A stretch of DNA of 64,000 bases from Gemmataceae bacterium. GTDB taxonomy: Bacteria; Planctomycetota; Planctomycetia; Gemmatales; Gemmataceae. This document shows positions 18,214 through 27,800 of this stretch, one piece after another. The stretch covers positions 1 through 64,000 of the forward strand of contig JAKEET010000117.1 in assembly GCA_022616435.1 (NCBI GenBank). Reading direction: 5' to 3'. How positions within the stretch are numbered: position 1 is the first letter of the stretch; each line of letters opens with the position of its first letter. The translations under genes and the position numbers were made by a program. The notes beneath the pieces were generated by a model. That model worked only from the letters and a program-made list of their open reading frames with translations, was not told where the DNA came from and made no database searches.

Positions 18214-20549
18214 AGCAACTTCTCGACGGCGGCATGGCCGTGGAGCTACCAGGCGAGCTGCACGCGCATCTGGCATCATGCCCCGCTTGCCAGAAGAGCC
18301 TGGAGGCGATGGCGGCGGGCAAGGACTCATGGTCGGACCTGGCTCAATGCCTTCGGCCGGAGGGCGCCGGGGATGATGCCGCACTGCGGCAGGCGCTGGA
18401 CCGAGCCAAGGCCGGCGGGGCCTCGGCGACAACCGATGGAGCGGCCCCGGTCGCGGACGAGACTTGGAGCTTTCTGCAACCCGCGGACAACCCGGACCAT
18501 CTCGGCCGGCTCGATTCGTATCAGATTCTCGCGCTCATCGGCAAGGGCGGCATGGGCATCGTGTTCCGCGGCTTCGACGAGAAGCTGCACCGCATGGTGG
18601 CGATCAAGGTCATGGCCCCGCAGCTGGCGACCAGCGCCGTCGCCCGCAAACGTTTCATCCGCGAGGCCCGGGCGGCGGCGGCGGTCAGCCACGATCACGT
18701 CGTGCCCATCTACGCCGTCGCCGACGAAGGCCCGATGCCGTACCTGGTCATGCAACTGGTCGGAGGCCAGTCGCTGCAGGAGAAGCTGGACCGCGTCGGC
18801 CCGCTCGGTTTGCCGGAGATTCTGCGGATCGGCCTGCAGACCGCGGAGGGCCTCGCCGCCGCTCACAAGCAGGGCCTGGTGCACCGCGACGTCAAGCCGG
18901 CCAACATCCTGCTCGACAACGGCGTCGAGCGCGTCAAGCTCACCGACTTCGGCCTGGCGCGGACCATGGACGAGGCCAGCATGACGCAGTCGGGCGTGAT
19001 CGCTGGCTCGCCCCAGTACATGGCGCCGGAGCAGGCCGCGGGCGAGGCGGTCGATCACCGGGCCGACCTGTTCAGCCTGGGCAGCGTCTTGTACGCGATG
19101 TGCGCCGGGCGGGCGCCGTTTCGCGCCTCCAATGCCATGGCCGTGTTGAAACGCGTCTGCGACGAAACGCCGACGCCGATCCAGCAGATCAATCCGGACG
19201 TTCCGGACTGGTTGGCGCAAATCATCGCCAAGCTGCACGCGAAGAAGCCGGATGATCGCTTTCAAGCGGCCCAGGAGGTGGCGGATTTGCTCGGCCAGCG
19301 CCTCGCGCAAGTTCAGCAGCCCGGGCACGGGCGCTGGCTGGGACGCCCTGAGTCGTCGAAGGGCGCGGCGAGTCCGCGAGTCACCGGCGCCCCAGGCGCC
19401 CCCTTCGAACACTCGCAGGGCGCCACCCGCGGCATCCCCAAGGTCGGCGACCGAGTGTTGGCGCCGCGCGACGGAGAAGAATGGCTGTACGCCGGAACCG
19501 TGCGCCAGGTCTTGGGCAAAGCCATCCATGTGTGCTTCGACAGCGGCGAACTGGCCTGGGCGGCGGCGGCCATGGCGCAACCCATCGACATCGACACGGG
19601 CAGCCGGGTTTCCGCCGCCTGGGAACAAGGTTGGACGTATTATTCCGCCGTCGTCACGGCCCGCGACGGCGACCGCGTTCACGTCGTCTACGACGACGAC
19701 GGCATCGAAGAATGGACCGAGCTGAAATACCTTCGGGTGCCGTCGGCCGCATCAGGCCCGGCCGCTTCAGGCCCGGCCGCTTCAGGCCCGGCCGCTTCAG
19801 GCCCGGCCGCGGCGACACCGAATTGGACAACCGGCGACCGCGTCATGGCGCCGTGGGGTGACGATTGGCTCTACCCCGCCCGCGTGCGGGAGGTCAACGG
19901 CGATTCGGTGTTCGTGAGGTTCGACGACGGCGCAACGACGTGGGTGAAGGCCGACGACCTGCGTCCTCTGGACATCGGCCCGGGCAGTCACGTGTTCGAC
20001 GAATGGGGCTATCTGGTCCACGTGACCGAGCGCGCCGGCGATCGCATTCACGTTGTCTACGACGACGGGACGGCGGAATGGACCACGCTGCAACACATCT
20101 GCATGCCGGAGAGCAAACCACCCGCGACCAACGCGCCCCTCACGCCGCCTGAGGTTGCGGAACGGCAACGCCGCACGGCGGCTTGGGGACTCGCGCTGTT
20201 GACACCGGTCAACGTGATCGTCTACACGATCACGTTATGCCGGCTAACCACCGTACGATATGCCTTGCTGGGCTGGGCCGAGAGGGACTACGAAATCGCC
20301 TTCCTCTGGGTTTGTGGCGGGTTGGTGCTTTACGTGCCGCTCGGCGGGATCATGCTGCTGGGTGCGTTGAACCTCAAGCGACAGGAAACGCGCTTCGTCC
20401 GCGCGGCCGCCCTGTTGGCGATGTTGCCGCTTCACCCGGCGTTTCCGCTGGGCATCCCCCTGGGCATGTGGATCTTGTCGTTGTTGAAACCGGAAAGAAC
20501 TCCGAACGCGGCGCCACGAGTTGCCGATGCTGATGTAAGATCCCGATGA
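18177..20549 (+). CDS. Membrane Ser/Thr kinase with zinc-finger-like N-terminus and four Tudor-like modules, sigma partner
   Basis: 790 residues. The ATG at 18177 lies inside the sigma-factor gene; GGAGGAGAG stands about eight bases before it. Residues 28-42 ([15 protein letters not shown]) carry an HxxxCxxC site like zinc-binding anti-sigma (ZAS) domains. The kinase covers about 114-375: [41 protein letters not shown]. Residues about 421-521 and 549-643 hold four SH3/Tudor-like modules ([19 protein letters not shown] and similar, each ending HVVYDD or VRFDDG), separated by ASGPA repeats. The C-terminus has about three membrane helices (669-785). It probably controls the overlapping sigma factor by binding, phosphorylation or both; that is inference. 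Confidence 0.9.
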   Translation: MANSSCPDATILKQLLDGGMAVELPGELHAHLASCPACQKSLEAMAAGKDSWSDLAQCLRPEGAGDDAALRQALDRAKAGGASATTDGAAPVADETWSFLQPADNPDHLGRLDSYQILALIGKGGMGIVFRGFDEKLHRMVAIKVMAPQLATSAVARKRFIREARAAAAVSHDHVVPIYAVADEGPMPYLVMQLVGGQSLQEKLDRVGPLGLPEILRIGLQTAEGLAAAHKQGLVHRDVKPANILLDNGVERVKLTDFGLARTMDEASMTQSGVIAGSPQYMAPEQAAGEAVDHRADLFSLGSVLYAMCAGRAPFRASNAMAVLKRVCDETPTPIQQINPDVPDWLAQIIAKLHAKKPDDRFQAAQEVADLLGQRLAQVQQPGHGRWLGRPESSKGAASPRVTGAPGAPFEHSQGATRGIPKVGDRVLAPRDGEEWLYAGTVRQVLGKAIHVCFDSGELAWAAAAMAQPIDIDTGSRVSAAWEQGWTYYSAVVTARDGDRVHVVYDDDGIEEWTELKYLRVPSAASGPAASGPAASGPAASGPAAATPNWTTGDRVMAPWGDDWLYPARVREVNGDSVFVRFDDGATTWVKADDLRPLDIGPGSHVFDEWGYLVHVTERAGDRIHVVYDDGTAEWTTLQHICMPESKPPATNAPLTPPEVAERQRRTAAWGLALLTPVNVIVYTITLCRLTTVRYALLGWAERDYEIAFLWVCGGLVLYVPLGGIMLLGALNLKRQETRFVRAAALLAMLPLHPAFPLGIPLGMWILSLLKPERTPNAAPRVADADVRSR
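19749..19808. repeat. 15-bp tandem repeat inside the sigma-linked kinase gene
   Basis: Four in-phase copies of a 15-mer (GCTTCAGGCCCGGCC, the first with A for T) encode ASGPA pentapeptides that link two pairs of Tudor-like modules. Confidence 0.92.
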
Positions 20550-20556
20550 TAAAGCT

Positions 20557-21399
20557 CTACTGGCCGGCGACGACTTGCTTCGAGCGCAGCATGTCCTCGA
20601 TCTCGCGCACCCGGCGGCCCAGGAACAGGACGTTGGGCATGTCGAATTGATGGGCCTGGGCGCCGGCGGTGCGGACGATGAGGTCGCCCGAGCCCAGCCC
20701 CAGGATCCAGTGCCGGAACAGGTCGCTGCGCTGCTTCTGGATGGTCATGCCGACGGTGTCGTAGGCGGTCTCGGCGTCGCCGATCTCCAATTTCACGCGG
20801 AACTGGCCGGGCGTGAAGACCATGTACACCTGCCGGTCGAAGAACCAGAAGATCACCAGCCACAAGACGAACAGCACCGACGAGATCAGCAGGTAGCCCG
20901 CCATGTTGATGCGGATGTCGAGGAAGTTGAGGTTCTCGAGGATGACTTCCCACCAGTCGAGGATGGCGAAGATCACGGCCAGCGAGATCAAGATGACGAT
21001 GACGATGACCGACCACAGTCCGCGCAGCGGAACGTTGGTGATGGCGATGACGAGCAGCAGCACCATGCAGAAGAGCACGCCGAGGTTCTTGTTGGCGCTG
21101 GTGCGCATGTGCGGCCGGGCGGGATTGCCCTCGCGGTCCTTCACCAGATGTTTGCCCTTGGGGAGCACCAGGATATCGCGGGCCCCCTCGAAACCGGCGA
21201 TCTCTTGCCCCGTGGCCGGCGCCGTCCCCGCCGGCACCGTCGCCAGCCGCTGATCGCCGAACCACGTGATGGCCGTCATGAGGAAGCCGACCGCCCACAC
21301 CGGCCACCAGTAAAACAGCGACGAATGACTGATCACGACCAGCTCGTTGCGTTCGTTGCGCGAGCCAGCGGTCATTTGCGGGGCAGGTGCTGTGGCCAT
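20557..21399 (-). CDS. Membrane protein with C-terminal PH-like domain, copy B of a tandem pair
   Basis: 280 residues. Membrane helices are seen at FYWWPVWAVGFLMTAIT, LGVLFCMVLLLVIAI, VIVIVILISLAVIFAIL and YLLISSVLFVLWLVIFWFF. The C-terminal 85 residues start at FDRQVYMVFTPGQFRVKL and resemble a small bPH2-type domain, probably cytoplasmic. It is a clear paralogue of the next gene (21443-22429), with the same FYWWPVW start, the same ITNxxLRGLWSV turn and the same SDLFRHWxLGxGSGDL block. The pair is on one strand with 43 bases between, and was probably made by tandem duplication. The function is unknown. Confidence 0.8.
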   Translation of the reverse strand: MATAPAPQMTAGSRNERNELVVISHSSLFYWWPVWAVGFLMTAITWFGDQRLATVPAGTAPATGQEIAGFEGARDILVLPKGKHLVKDREGNPARPHMRTSANKNLGVLFCMVLLLVIAITNVPLRGLWSVIVIVILISLAVIFAILDWWEVILENLNFLDIRINMAGYLLISSVLFVLWLVIFWFFDRQVYMVFTPGQFRVKLEIGDAETAYDTVGMTIQKQRSDLFRHWILGLGSGDLIVRTAGAQAHQFDMPNVLFLGRRVREIEDMLRSKQVVAGQ

Positions 21400-21442
21400 G
21401 GGTGATTCCCGGAAGTCAAGGTCAGGGGTCAGAAGTCAGAGG

Positions 21443-22429
21443 TCAGTCGTTATCCGCCACCACCGTCTTCGAGCGCACCAGCTCCTGGATCTGCCGCACT
21501 TTGGCGGCGACCCCAAGCACGTTGGGCAGGTGCAAGGCATGCCCCAAACCGTGCGGCCGGATCACCAGGTCGCCGGAGCCGAAGCCGAGCACCCAGTGGC
21601 GGAACAGGTCGCTGCGTTCCTTCTGGACCACCATGCCCAGGGTGTCGAACACGGTCTCGCCGCCGCCGATTTCCAGGCGGACGCGCACCTGGCCGGGCGT
21701 GAAGATCATGTACGTTTGCCGGTCGAAGACGAAGAACGTGACGAACCAGAAAACGAACAGGATCAGCGACAGCGTGAAGTAACCGCCCAGGTTGATGAAG
21801 ATCGCCAGCTGCCCGAGCCGGAACAAGATCGTGTCCCACCAGCCGGCCACGGCGAAGATGATCGACAGCATCACGATCAGCACCAGCACGAACACCGACC
21901 ACAGGCCGCGCAGGGTGATGTTGGTGATGATGATCACGATCAGGAGCGCGATCACGAAGACCGTGCCCATCCATTTGTGCCGGGACATGTAGATCGTGGG
22001 TTGAAAGATCTCGTGGACGCCGTCGGCGTTTCTCCGCGTCACCAGGTTCGCGTTGTCGTCCAGCACCAGCACGTTGCGCGTCTCGAACTTGCCCGGCTCG
22101 ATCTCGACCTGGCGCTGTTCCAGGGCGACCGTCTTGGCCGGCACGATGGCCATGCGGGCGTCGCCGAACCAGGTGATCGCCGCGAACACGAAGCCGAACA
22201 GCCACACCGGCCACCAGTAGAACAGGTGCGAATGATGGTAGACCGGCAGCTCGCCGGGCTTGGTCATGCCGAGCAGGAACGACTGCCAGAAGGCGATTTG
22301 CTGCGGCTCGGGAGGCTTGGCTGGCGCCGGCGGGGCGGCCGGCGCGGCGGCGGCCGGCGCGGGAGCGGGCGTGGCGGCGGGCGAATTCGGCTCGGGATCG
22401 GCGGGTGTCGCGCTTGGATCGTTGGACAT
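21443..22429 (-). CDS. Membrane protein with C-terminal PH-like domain, copy A of a tandem pair
   Basis: 328 residues, longer than its paralogue by an Ala/Pro-rich cytoplasmic N-terminus. The membrane core has FYWWPVWLFGFVFAAITWF, a pair of helices around FVIALLIVIIITNITLRG, and FWFVTFFVFDRQTYMIFTPG leading into the PH-like tail QVRVRLEIGGGETVFDTLG. Known bPH2 proteins are membrane-linked but mostly uncharacterised. This is the upstream gene of the pair, divergent from an MBL hydrolase, with a REPIN-like element in the shared upstream region. Confidence 0.8.
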   Translation of the reverse strand: MSNDPSATPADPEPNSPAATPAPAPAAAAPAAPPAPAKPPEPQQIAFWQSFLLGMTKPGELPVYHHSHLFYWWPVWLFGFVFAAITWFGDARMAIVPAKTVALEQRQVEIEPGKFETRNVLVLDDNANLVTRRNADGVHEIFQPTIYMSRHKWMGTVFVIALLIVIIITNITLRGLWSVFVLVLIVMLSIIFAVAGWWDTILFRLGQLAIFINLGGYFTLSLILFVFWFVTFFVFDRQTYMIFTPGQVRVRLEIGGGETVFDTLGMVVQKERSDLFRHWVLGFGSGDLVIRPHGLGHALHLPNVLGVAAKVRQIQELVRSKTVVADND

Positions 22430-22532
22430 GTCGGGTCCCTGGCTTTGGCCGGAAGCTGCCTGGTTATTCGCTGGGGAATCGTTGATCTTTGTATGGAATT
22501 GGCCGCGAGGTTCAGCGTGTACGCGCCGGACC

Positions 22533-22635
22533 GTTTAGCCCCGGTTCGAAGAACCGGGGCGGACAGCATCCCGCGCGTGGGATTGATCCGCTGCCAACCG
22601 TCTCTCCGCCCCGGTTCTTCGAACCGGGGCTAAAC
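22533..22635. repeat. REPIN-like element, copy 1 (paired 30-bp inverted repeats)
   Basis: A perfect 30-bp inverted repeat (22533-22562 and 22606-22635, beginning GTTTAGCCCCGGTTC) flanks a 43-bp core. Each arm is itself a hairpin, CCCCGGTTC-GAA-GAACCGGGG. The core holds another small inverted repeat, ATCCC...GGGAT. A second copy in opposite orientation lies at 61564-61667. It fills much of the 310-base gap between two divergent genes; no clear promoter was found in the rest. Confidence 0.9.
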
Positions 22636-22739
22636 GGCGGGCCGTCGCCCTTCCTTGCATCGTCCGCGCGCCCGCCTATCATAACCCCCGGCGCGTTCCT
22701 CTCCGCCTTTCCAGGAACTGACCTTTCCAGGAACCGATC

Positions 22740-23534
22740 ATGCTCGCTCGCAAATACCTGTTCCCCAACGTTATCGAGTTGAACTACCAGGCCGGCCGGC
22801 GCCTGGGAGTCAACGTCTATCTCATCGACGGCGGCAGCGAGTTCATCCTCATCGACATCGGTTATCTCGAAACCGTCGACGAGATCGTCGAAATGATCCG
22901 CAAGATGGACTTCAACCTCTCGCACTGCAAGATGATCGTCGCCACGCACGCCGACGCCGACCACATCCAGGGAATCGCCCGCGCCAAGGAGCTGCTGCGC
23001 ACCAAGGTCGCCGCCCATCCGCTGACGGTCGAGCCGCTCGAGACCGGCGACACCATCATGACCTACGCCGCCATCAAGGCCCAGAACTTCGAGATCCCGA
23101 TGCCGCGCTGCTCGGTGGACATCCTGCTCAACGAAGACGACACCATCGAAGTGGGGACGCAACGCGTGAAGGTGTGGCACACGCCGGGGCACACCGCCGG
23201 CCAGCTCAGCTTCAAGATGGGCAACCTGCTCTTCTCCGGCGACAACATCTACAAGGATAGCTGCGTCGGCGTCATCGACGCCCACCACGGCTCCAACCTG
23301 CCCGACTACATCGCCTCGCTCAAACGCATCTTGAAGGACGACGCCGAGTATCTCCTCCCCAGCCACGGCCCGGTCTTCCGCCGCGACAACCGCATCGTCC
23401 AGAAGGCCATCGATCGCTTGACGCAGTACCAGTACATGGCCGATTTCGGCACTTGCGCCATCGCCTGGCCGCTCTTGGATGAATGGGAAGCCGACGTGAT
23501 CGCCGGCCGCATGCCGGATTTCAGCAAGAAGTAG
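22740..23534 (+). CDS. MBL-fold metallo-hydrolase
   Basis: 264 residues with a metallo-beta-lactamase fold: strand YLIDGGSEFILIDIGY, the metal motif THADADH (Thr in place of the first His of HxHxDH), HTPGHTAGQLSF, SGDNIYKDS and LPSHGPVF. These supply two-metal ligands typical of glyoxalase II-like and related hydrolases. The substrate cannot be read from the sequence. It has no signal peptide and is cytoplasmic. The ATG at 22740 has a weak AGGAACCGATC ahead. Confidence 0.85.
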   Translation: MLARKYLFPNVIELNYQAGRRLGVNVYLIDGGSEFILIDIGYLETVDEIVEMIRKMDFNLSHCKMIVATHADADHIQGIARAKELLRTKVAAHPLTVEPLETGDTIMTYAAIKAQNFEIPMPRCSVDILLNEDDTIEVGTQRVKVWHTPGHTAGQLSFKMGNLLFSGDNIYKDSCVGVIDAHHGSNLPDYIASLKRILKDDAEYLLPSHGPVFRRDNRIVQKAIDRLTQYQYMADFGTCAIAWPLLDEWEADVIAGRMPDFSKK

Positions 23535-23624
23535 CCGATGCCGCGTACCGTCGTGCCGCGCGGCAGCCGGTTGTGCTTGCGTTTAGCGTGCCCGTGCCGC
23601 GCCAAACGGCAATCCAAACGCCCG

Positions 23625-24626
23625 CTACCCCGGCGTCGCCGGCGTGACAGGAACCGCGGCGGCCGTGCGCACGTGCTTGCGCCACTGCCGCCACCAGTAC
23701 CACACCGGAACCCCGACGACGATCAGCACCGGCAGCCACGGCGCCAGCGCGATGCCCACCAGGGCCAGCCCCTGCCCGAAATCGCGGAGCGCGGCCCACG
23801 AATCCTCGAACGTCTTCTCGGCCCGCATGCCGAACGTGGCGGCCTCGACCACGTCGGGCCCCTTGTCCGGCGCGAACTTCTGCCGCTCGCGCAGGGTGAG
23901 ATTGACAGTCGTCAGATCGGTCAGGTTGGCCATCAGCCGCAGCCGGCCTTCCTTGCGCTGGATCTCGTCGGTGACCCGATCCAGCTCGCGCTTGACCGCG
24001 ATCAGGTTCTCGAGCTTGTCGGTGGTCTTCTTGAGCATCTCCCGCCAGCTTTCCTGCTCCGCCTTCAGGTTCTTGATGTTGGCTTCCAGGTCGTAGTACT
24101 GGTCGGTCAGGTCCTCGGTGTTGACGGTGTCGGTCTCGACCTCGGCCAGCTTTCGCACGGCGTCGCGGAAGGCGCTGAAGTGCTCGATCGGCGCCCGCAC
24201 CCGCCACGTCCCGACCCGCGGCGACCCGGGCGACGAGCGGACGTCGGCCATCGCCTCGTAACCATCATGTTTCACGATCAACTGTTGGAGCTCGTCGCGC
24301 TTCTTGTCGAACTCGTCGGTGATGAGCGTGAGATCGGCGGTGTGCTTGATCTTGCGGGCGACCTTGGGCTGCGGCTTCGGCTGCCCGCCTTGCTTCTCGG
24401 CCTTCTGGCCCTCGAGTAATTGGCCGTCTTCCTGGGAGATGGGTTCGTCGTCCGACTTGCTCTGCAAGACCCGCTTCTGCGCCTCCACTCCGGCCGCATT
24501 GACAGGAGGCGCCATGGGGTTGCTGTGCTGCTTTGCGATGGGTGTGGCGAGTTGTGAAACATCGGATCCGCTGCATCCAATCAACATCAGAAGCAACGGC
24601 GCCGCCGTGAAGGGAAATGCTTTCAT
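23625..24626 (-). CDS. DUF4349 lipoprotein
   Basis: 333 residues. ATG at 24626 is chosen for the GAGG eight bases ahead and for the lipoprotein signal MKAFPFTAAPLLLMLIGCSG, with lipobox LIGC. A disordered Gln/Lys stretch is followed by the DUF4349 region: a beta-rich part (IKHTADLTLITDEFDKKR), a long coiled coil around ANIKNLKAEQESWREML, and LTTVNLTLRER, then a membrane helix near the C-terminus (ALAPWLPVLIVVGVPVWYWW). DUF4349 proteins are envelope proteins of unknown role. It is divergent from the TPR lipoprotein gene. Confidence 0.85.
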   Translation of the reverse strand: MKAFPFTAAPLLLMLIGCSGSDVSQLATPIAKQHSNPMAPPVNAAGVEAQKRVLQSKSDDEPISQEDGQLLEGQKAEKQGGQPKPQPKVARKIKHTADLTLITDEFDKKRDELQQLIVKHDGYEAMADVRSSPGSPRVGTWRVRAPIEHFSAFRDAVRKLAEVETDTVNTEDLTDQYYDLEANIKNLKAEQESWREMLKKTTDKLENLIAVKRELDRVTDEIQRKEGRLRLMANLTDLTTVNLTLRERQKFAPDKGPDVVEAATFGMRAEKTFEDSWAALRDFGQGLALVGIALAPWLPVLIVVGVPVWYWWRQWRKHVRTAAAVPVTPATPG

Positions 24627-24884
24627 AGGAACCTCGCGAAGTGAACAGGGAATCGGGCGCGCCAGACGCCGCCCATGAGCTACATCGATCCTATCCCTTG
24701 TACGATGCAGCACGCCAAGAGTTTATTCCCGCCGAGCGCGCAATCTTGCCGTTCACCGGGCGTTTTCCCTGGACCGGCCCAAGGCCGTCTTGCCTTGATC
24801 GTTCGCCGTGGCGTAAGATGCGGCCTACAAAGACAGTTCTGCGTCCGCGGCGAAGGATTCATTGGTCTTCAAGGAGGTCGCACC

Positions 24885-27800
24885 ATGCGGCAGCTTCTCC
24901 TCAGTCTTATTCCCATCACGCTCCTGATGACGCTGGCCTGTTCCCGGCCCGATCCGGGCAAGGGGACCAAGCCCGCGGGCGGCGACGGCGGCAAGGTCGT
25001 GGTCGCGCCCCCGGCCGGCGACAAGGTCGCCAAGGCCACGACCAACGGCGTCACGACCGGCGCGAAACAGCCCGAGCCCGAGAAGGAGCCCGCCGAGGAC
25101 AGCAACGACGACAAGTACGAGGCCGCCCTCACCGAAGGGCTGATGCAGATGGCCGACCAGAACTGGTCGCAGGCCCTGCTGTCGTTCCAGGCGGCCCAGC
25201 GCTTCAACGACACCCAGTTCATCCGCGGCGAGATCGCCAAGCTCAAGCAACGCGTCGATCAGGAGGCGGCCGCCGAGAAAACGGTCAGCGACATCGAGAA
25301 GGTCCTGGAAGAAGGCAAGGCCGCGGAGGCGGTCCAGCTCGCCCACCTGGCCCTCAAGGAGTTCGGCGACGGCGACGCCTCCGATCAGCTCGTCAAGCTG
25401 CGGCTCCAAGCCGACGCGCTGGCGACCGCCTCGAAGCGCGAGGACGACGACACCCGCATCCAGCGTTACCGGGGCGAAGGCGAGGCGGCCCTGCGCGAGC
25501 AGAACCTCCGCGCCGCCGCCATCGCCTTCGAGCAGGCCGTGCAACTCCGGGCCGACGCCCGCCTGCAAGGGCAGCTCGACGACATCCGCGACAAGCTGCA
25601 GAAGTACGACGGCCTGCGCCGCCGCGCCCAGGAATTGCGCCGCGATCCGCAGCAGCTCGAAGACGCCCTCGCCGCCCTCAACGACGCCGCCAGGCACTGG
25701 GACACGCTGCAGGTTCGCCAGGAGATCGACGAGTGCAACCTCGCCCTGCAAAAGCGCCGCGACAACATCAGCGTCGCCGACTTCGAAGTCCGCGTCGACG
25801 TCGGCTTCCCCGACGCCGGCCGCACCGTCGCCGAGGAATTGCTGCCGCACTTCAAGTCGCGCTTCGATCTCGTCGAACGCGCCCAGATCGGCAAGCTGAT
25901 CGAGGAATTGAAGCTCGAAGACAGCTTCGACGACGACATCGATCAGCAGCGCGAGCTGGCCCGCCTCGCCAAGGTCCGATACCTGGTGCTCGGCAGCGTC
26001 CGCCCGCTGTCCGGCGTGACGATCAACGCCCGGCTGGTGGACGCCAGGAGCGGCCTGGTCGTGCAGACCGCCAAGGTCGTGGCGGCGAACGTCGAGGAAG
26101 CCATTCCGCTGTTGCCCGAGCTGGCCAAGCAACTGCTCATGTCCGATGAAGAGAAGCTGGCCTATGACCTGGCCCAGGCGCGGCTGGCCAAGCGGATCGA
26201 GCCGCCGCCGGACGACGCTCCATTGCCGCCGCCGCCCCCGCCGCCGGCCGCCGCGGTGGTGGTCGTGCCGCCGCCGGTGGTCGAGGTCCCGGCGCCGCCG
26301 CCGTTCGCTGGCGTGACGTTTGACCTGTTCCGCCGCCTGCCGCCGCCGCCCGTGCTGATCAAGGTGGCCGCGCCGCCGCCGCCGACCGTGGTCGTCAACC
26401 ATCGCCTGCTGCACGCGTCGCTGCACCTGGGCGACGACCTGTTCCGCCGCGGCCGCTATGCCGAGGCCCAGCGCCACTTCGAGTTCGCCCTCAACCTGTC
26501 GCCGGGCAACTTCGACCTCCGCCTCCGCCTGGAACGCACCCGGCCGCACCTGCCGCCGCCCGTGGTCGTGGCCCGGCCGGTCGTGATCGTCCAGCCGCCG
26601 CCGATCATCGTGCGCCACCGCATCGCCGTCCTCGACTTCGCGACCTTCGGCGATCCGCGCGTGGTGCCGCCGGGACTCGGCCCCTGGACCGCCCATCACC
26701 TGGCGCCGTACTTCCGATCGCGCTACGACGTGATCGATCCGTCCGAAGTCTACTGGTGGATGGGCCGCATGGGCATGAGCATGCGCGACCTGCTCGTGGA
26801 TGCAGGCGCTCGCCGCTGGCTGGCCCGCGCCGTCGGCGTCCGCTACTTCGTGGTCGGCGCTCTCGTCGAGACCGCCAGCTTCAACGTCCACACCTACATG
26901 ATCGACGCCGAGTTCGGCTACCTGCACAGCTCGGCCCACATCCACGCCCGCAATCCGCGCGAGCTGAAGCTGCGCCTGGGCGAGCTGGCCCACCTGACGA
27001 TGTGCGATCCAGGCGAACGCACCCGCATCTTCGCCGAGCAGGATCGCTTCAACGCCCTCATCGTTCGCGGCCGGCAGCACTACGATCGCCGCGACTTCGG
27101 GGTCGCGGTCACGGTGTTCGAGGACGCGCTGCGGCTGCGGCCGGGCCACGTCGAGGTGCTGTTCCATCTGACGAACGCCCGCCGCCAGGCCGAGATCCTG
27201 GCCCTGGAGGAAGCCCGCCGCCAGCAATTCCTGCGGCAGCAGGCCCTTGCCGCCGAAGCCGCCCGGCGTCAGTGGGAGCTGGCCCGCGCCGCCGAGCTGG
27301 CCCGCATCCGCGCCGCCAAGGAAGCCGTCCTGCTGGTCGAGGTCGACCGGCGCCGGCTCGAGGAAAACCGGCTCCGCGCCCATCAGGACCTGCTGGTCCG
27401 GGCTCGCGTCGCCATCAAGACCAACAACTTCGCGCTGGCGATCGATTTCTTCAAGGGGGCCGCCGACATCGTGCCGGCGCGGCCGGTCGTCGTGGGTTTC
27501 ACGCCGCAGCAAGACATCTATCGCGAGCTGGCCCTGGCCCGCGCCGAATCGGAACGCGCCGCCAAGGTCCGCGCCGCCCAGGCCGCCGCCGTCCGCGAAG
27601 CCGCCCTGCGCGCCGAACGCGAGAAACAACTGGCCATCGCCAACGCCAAGCTCGTGAAAACCAAGCAAGCCCTGGCGGCGTCACGCCAGAAAGCCGATGA
27701 GGAGCGCGACCGGCTCCTCTATCAAGCGTCGTTCGACGAAGGCCAGCGCTTGTTCGGTCAAGGGAACTACCAGGCCGCGCTGTCGTCATTCCAGGCGGCG

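Noticed and set aside
24825-27668. Long leftward open frame of over 900 codons
   Set aside because: Antisense shadow of the TPR lipoprotein gene; its composition is the mirror of the TPR codons and no fold is visible.
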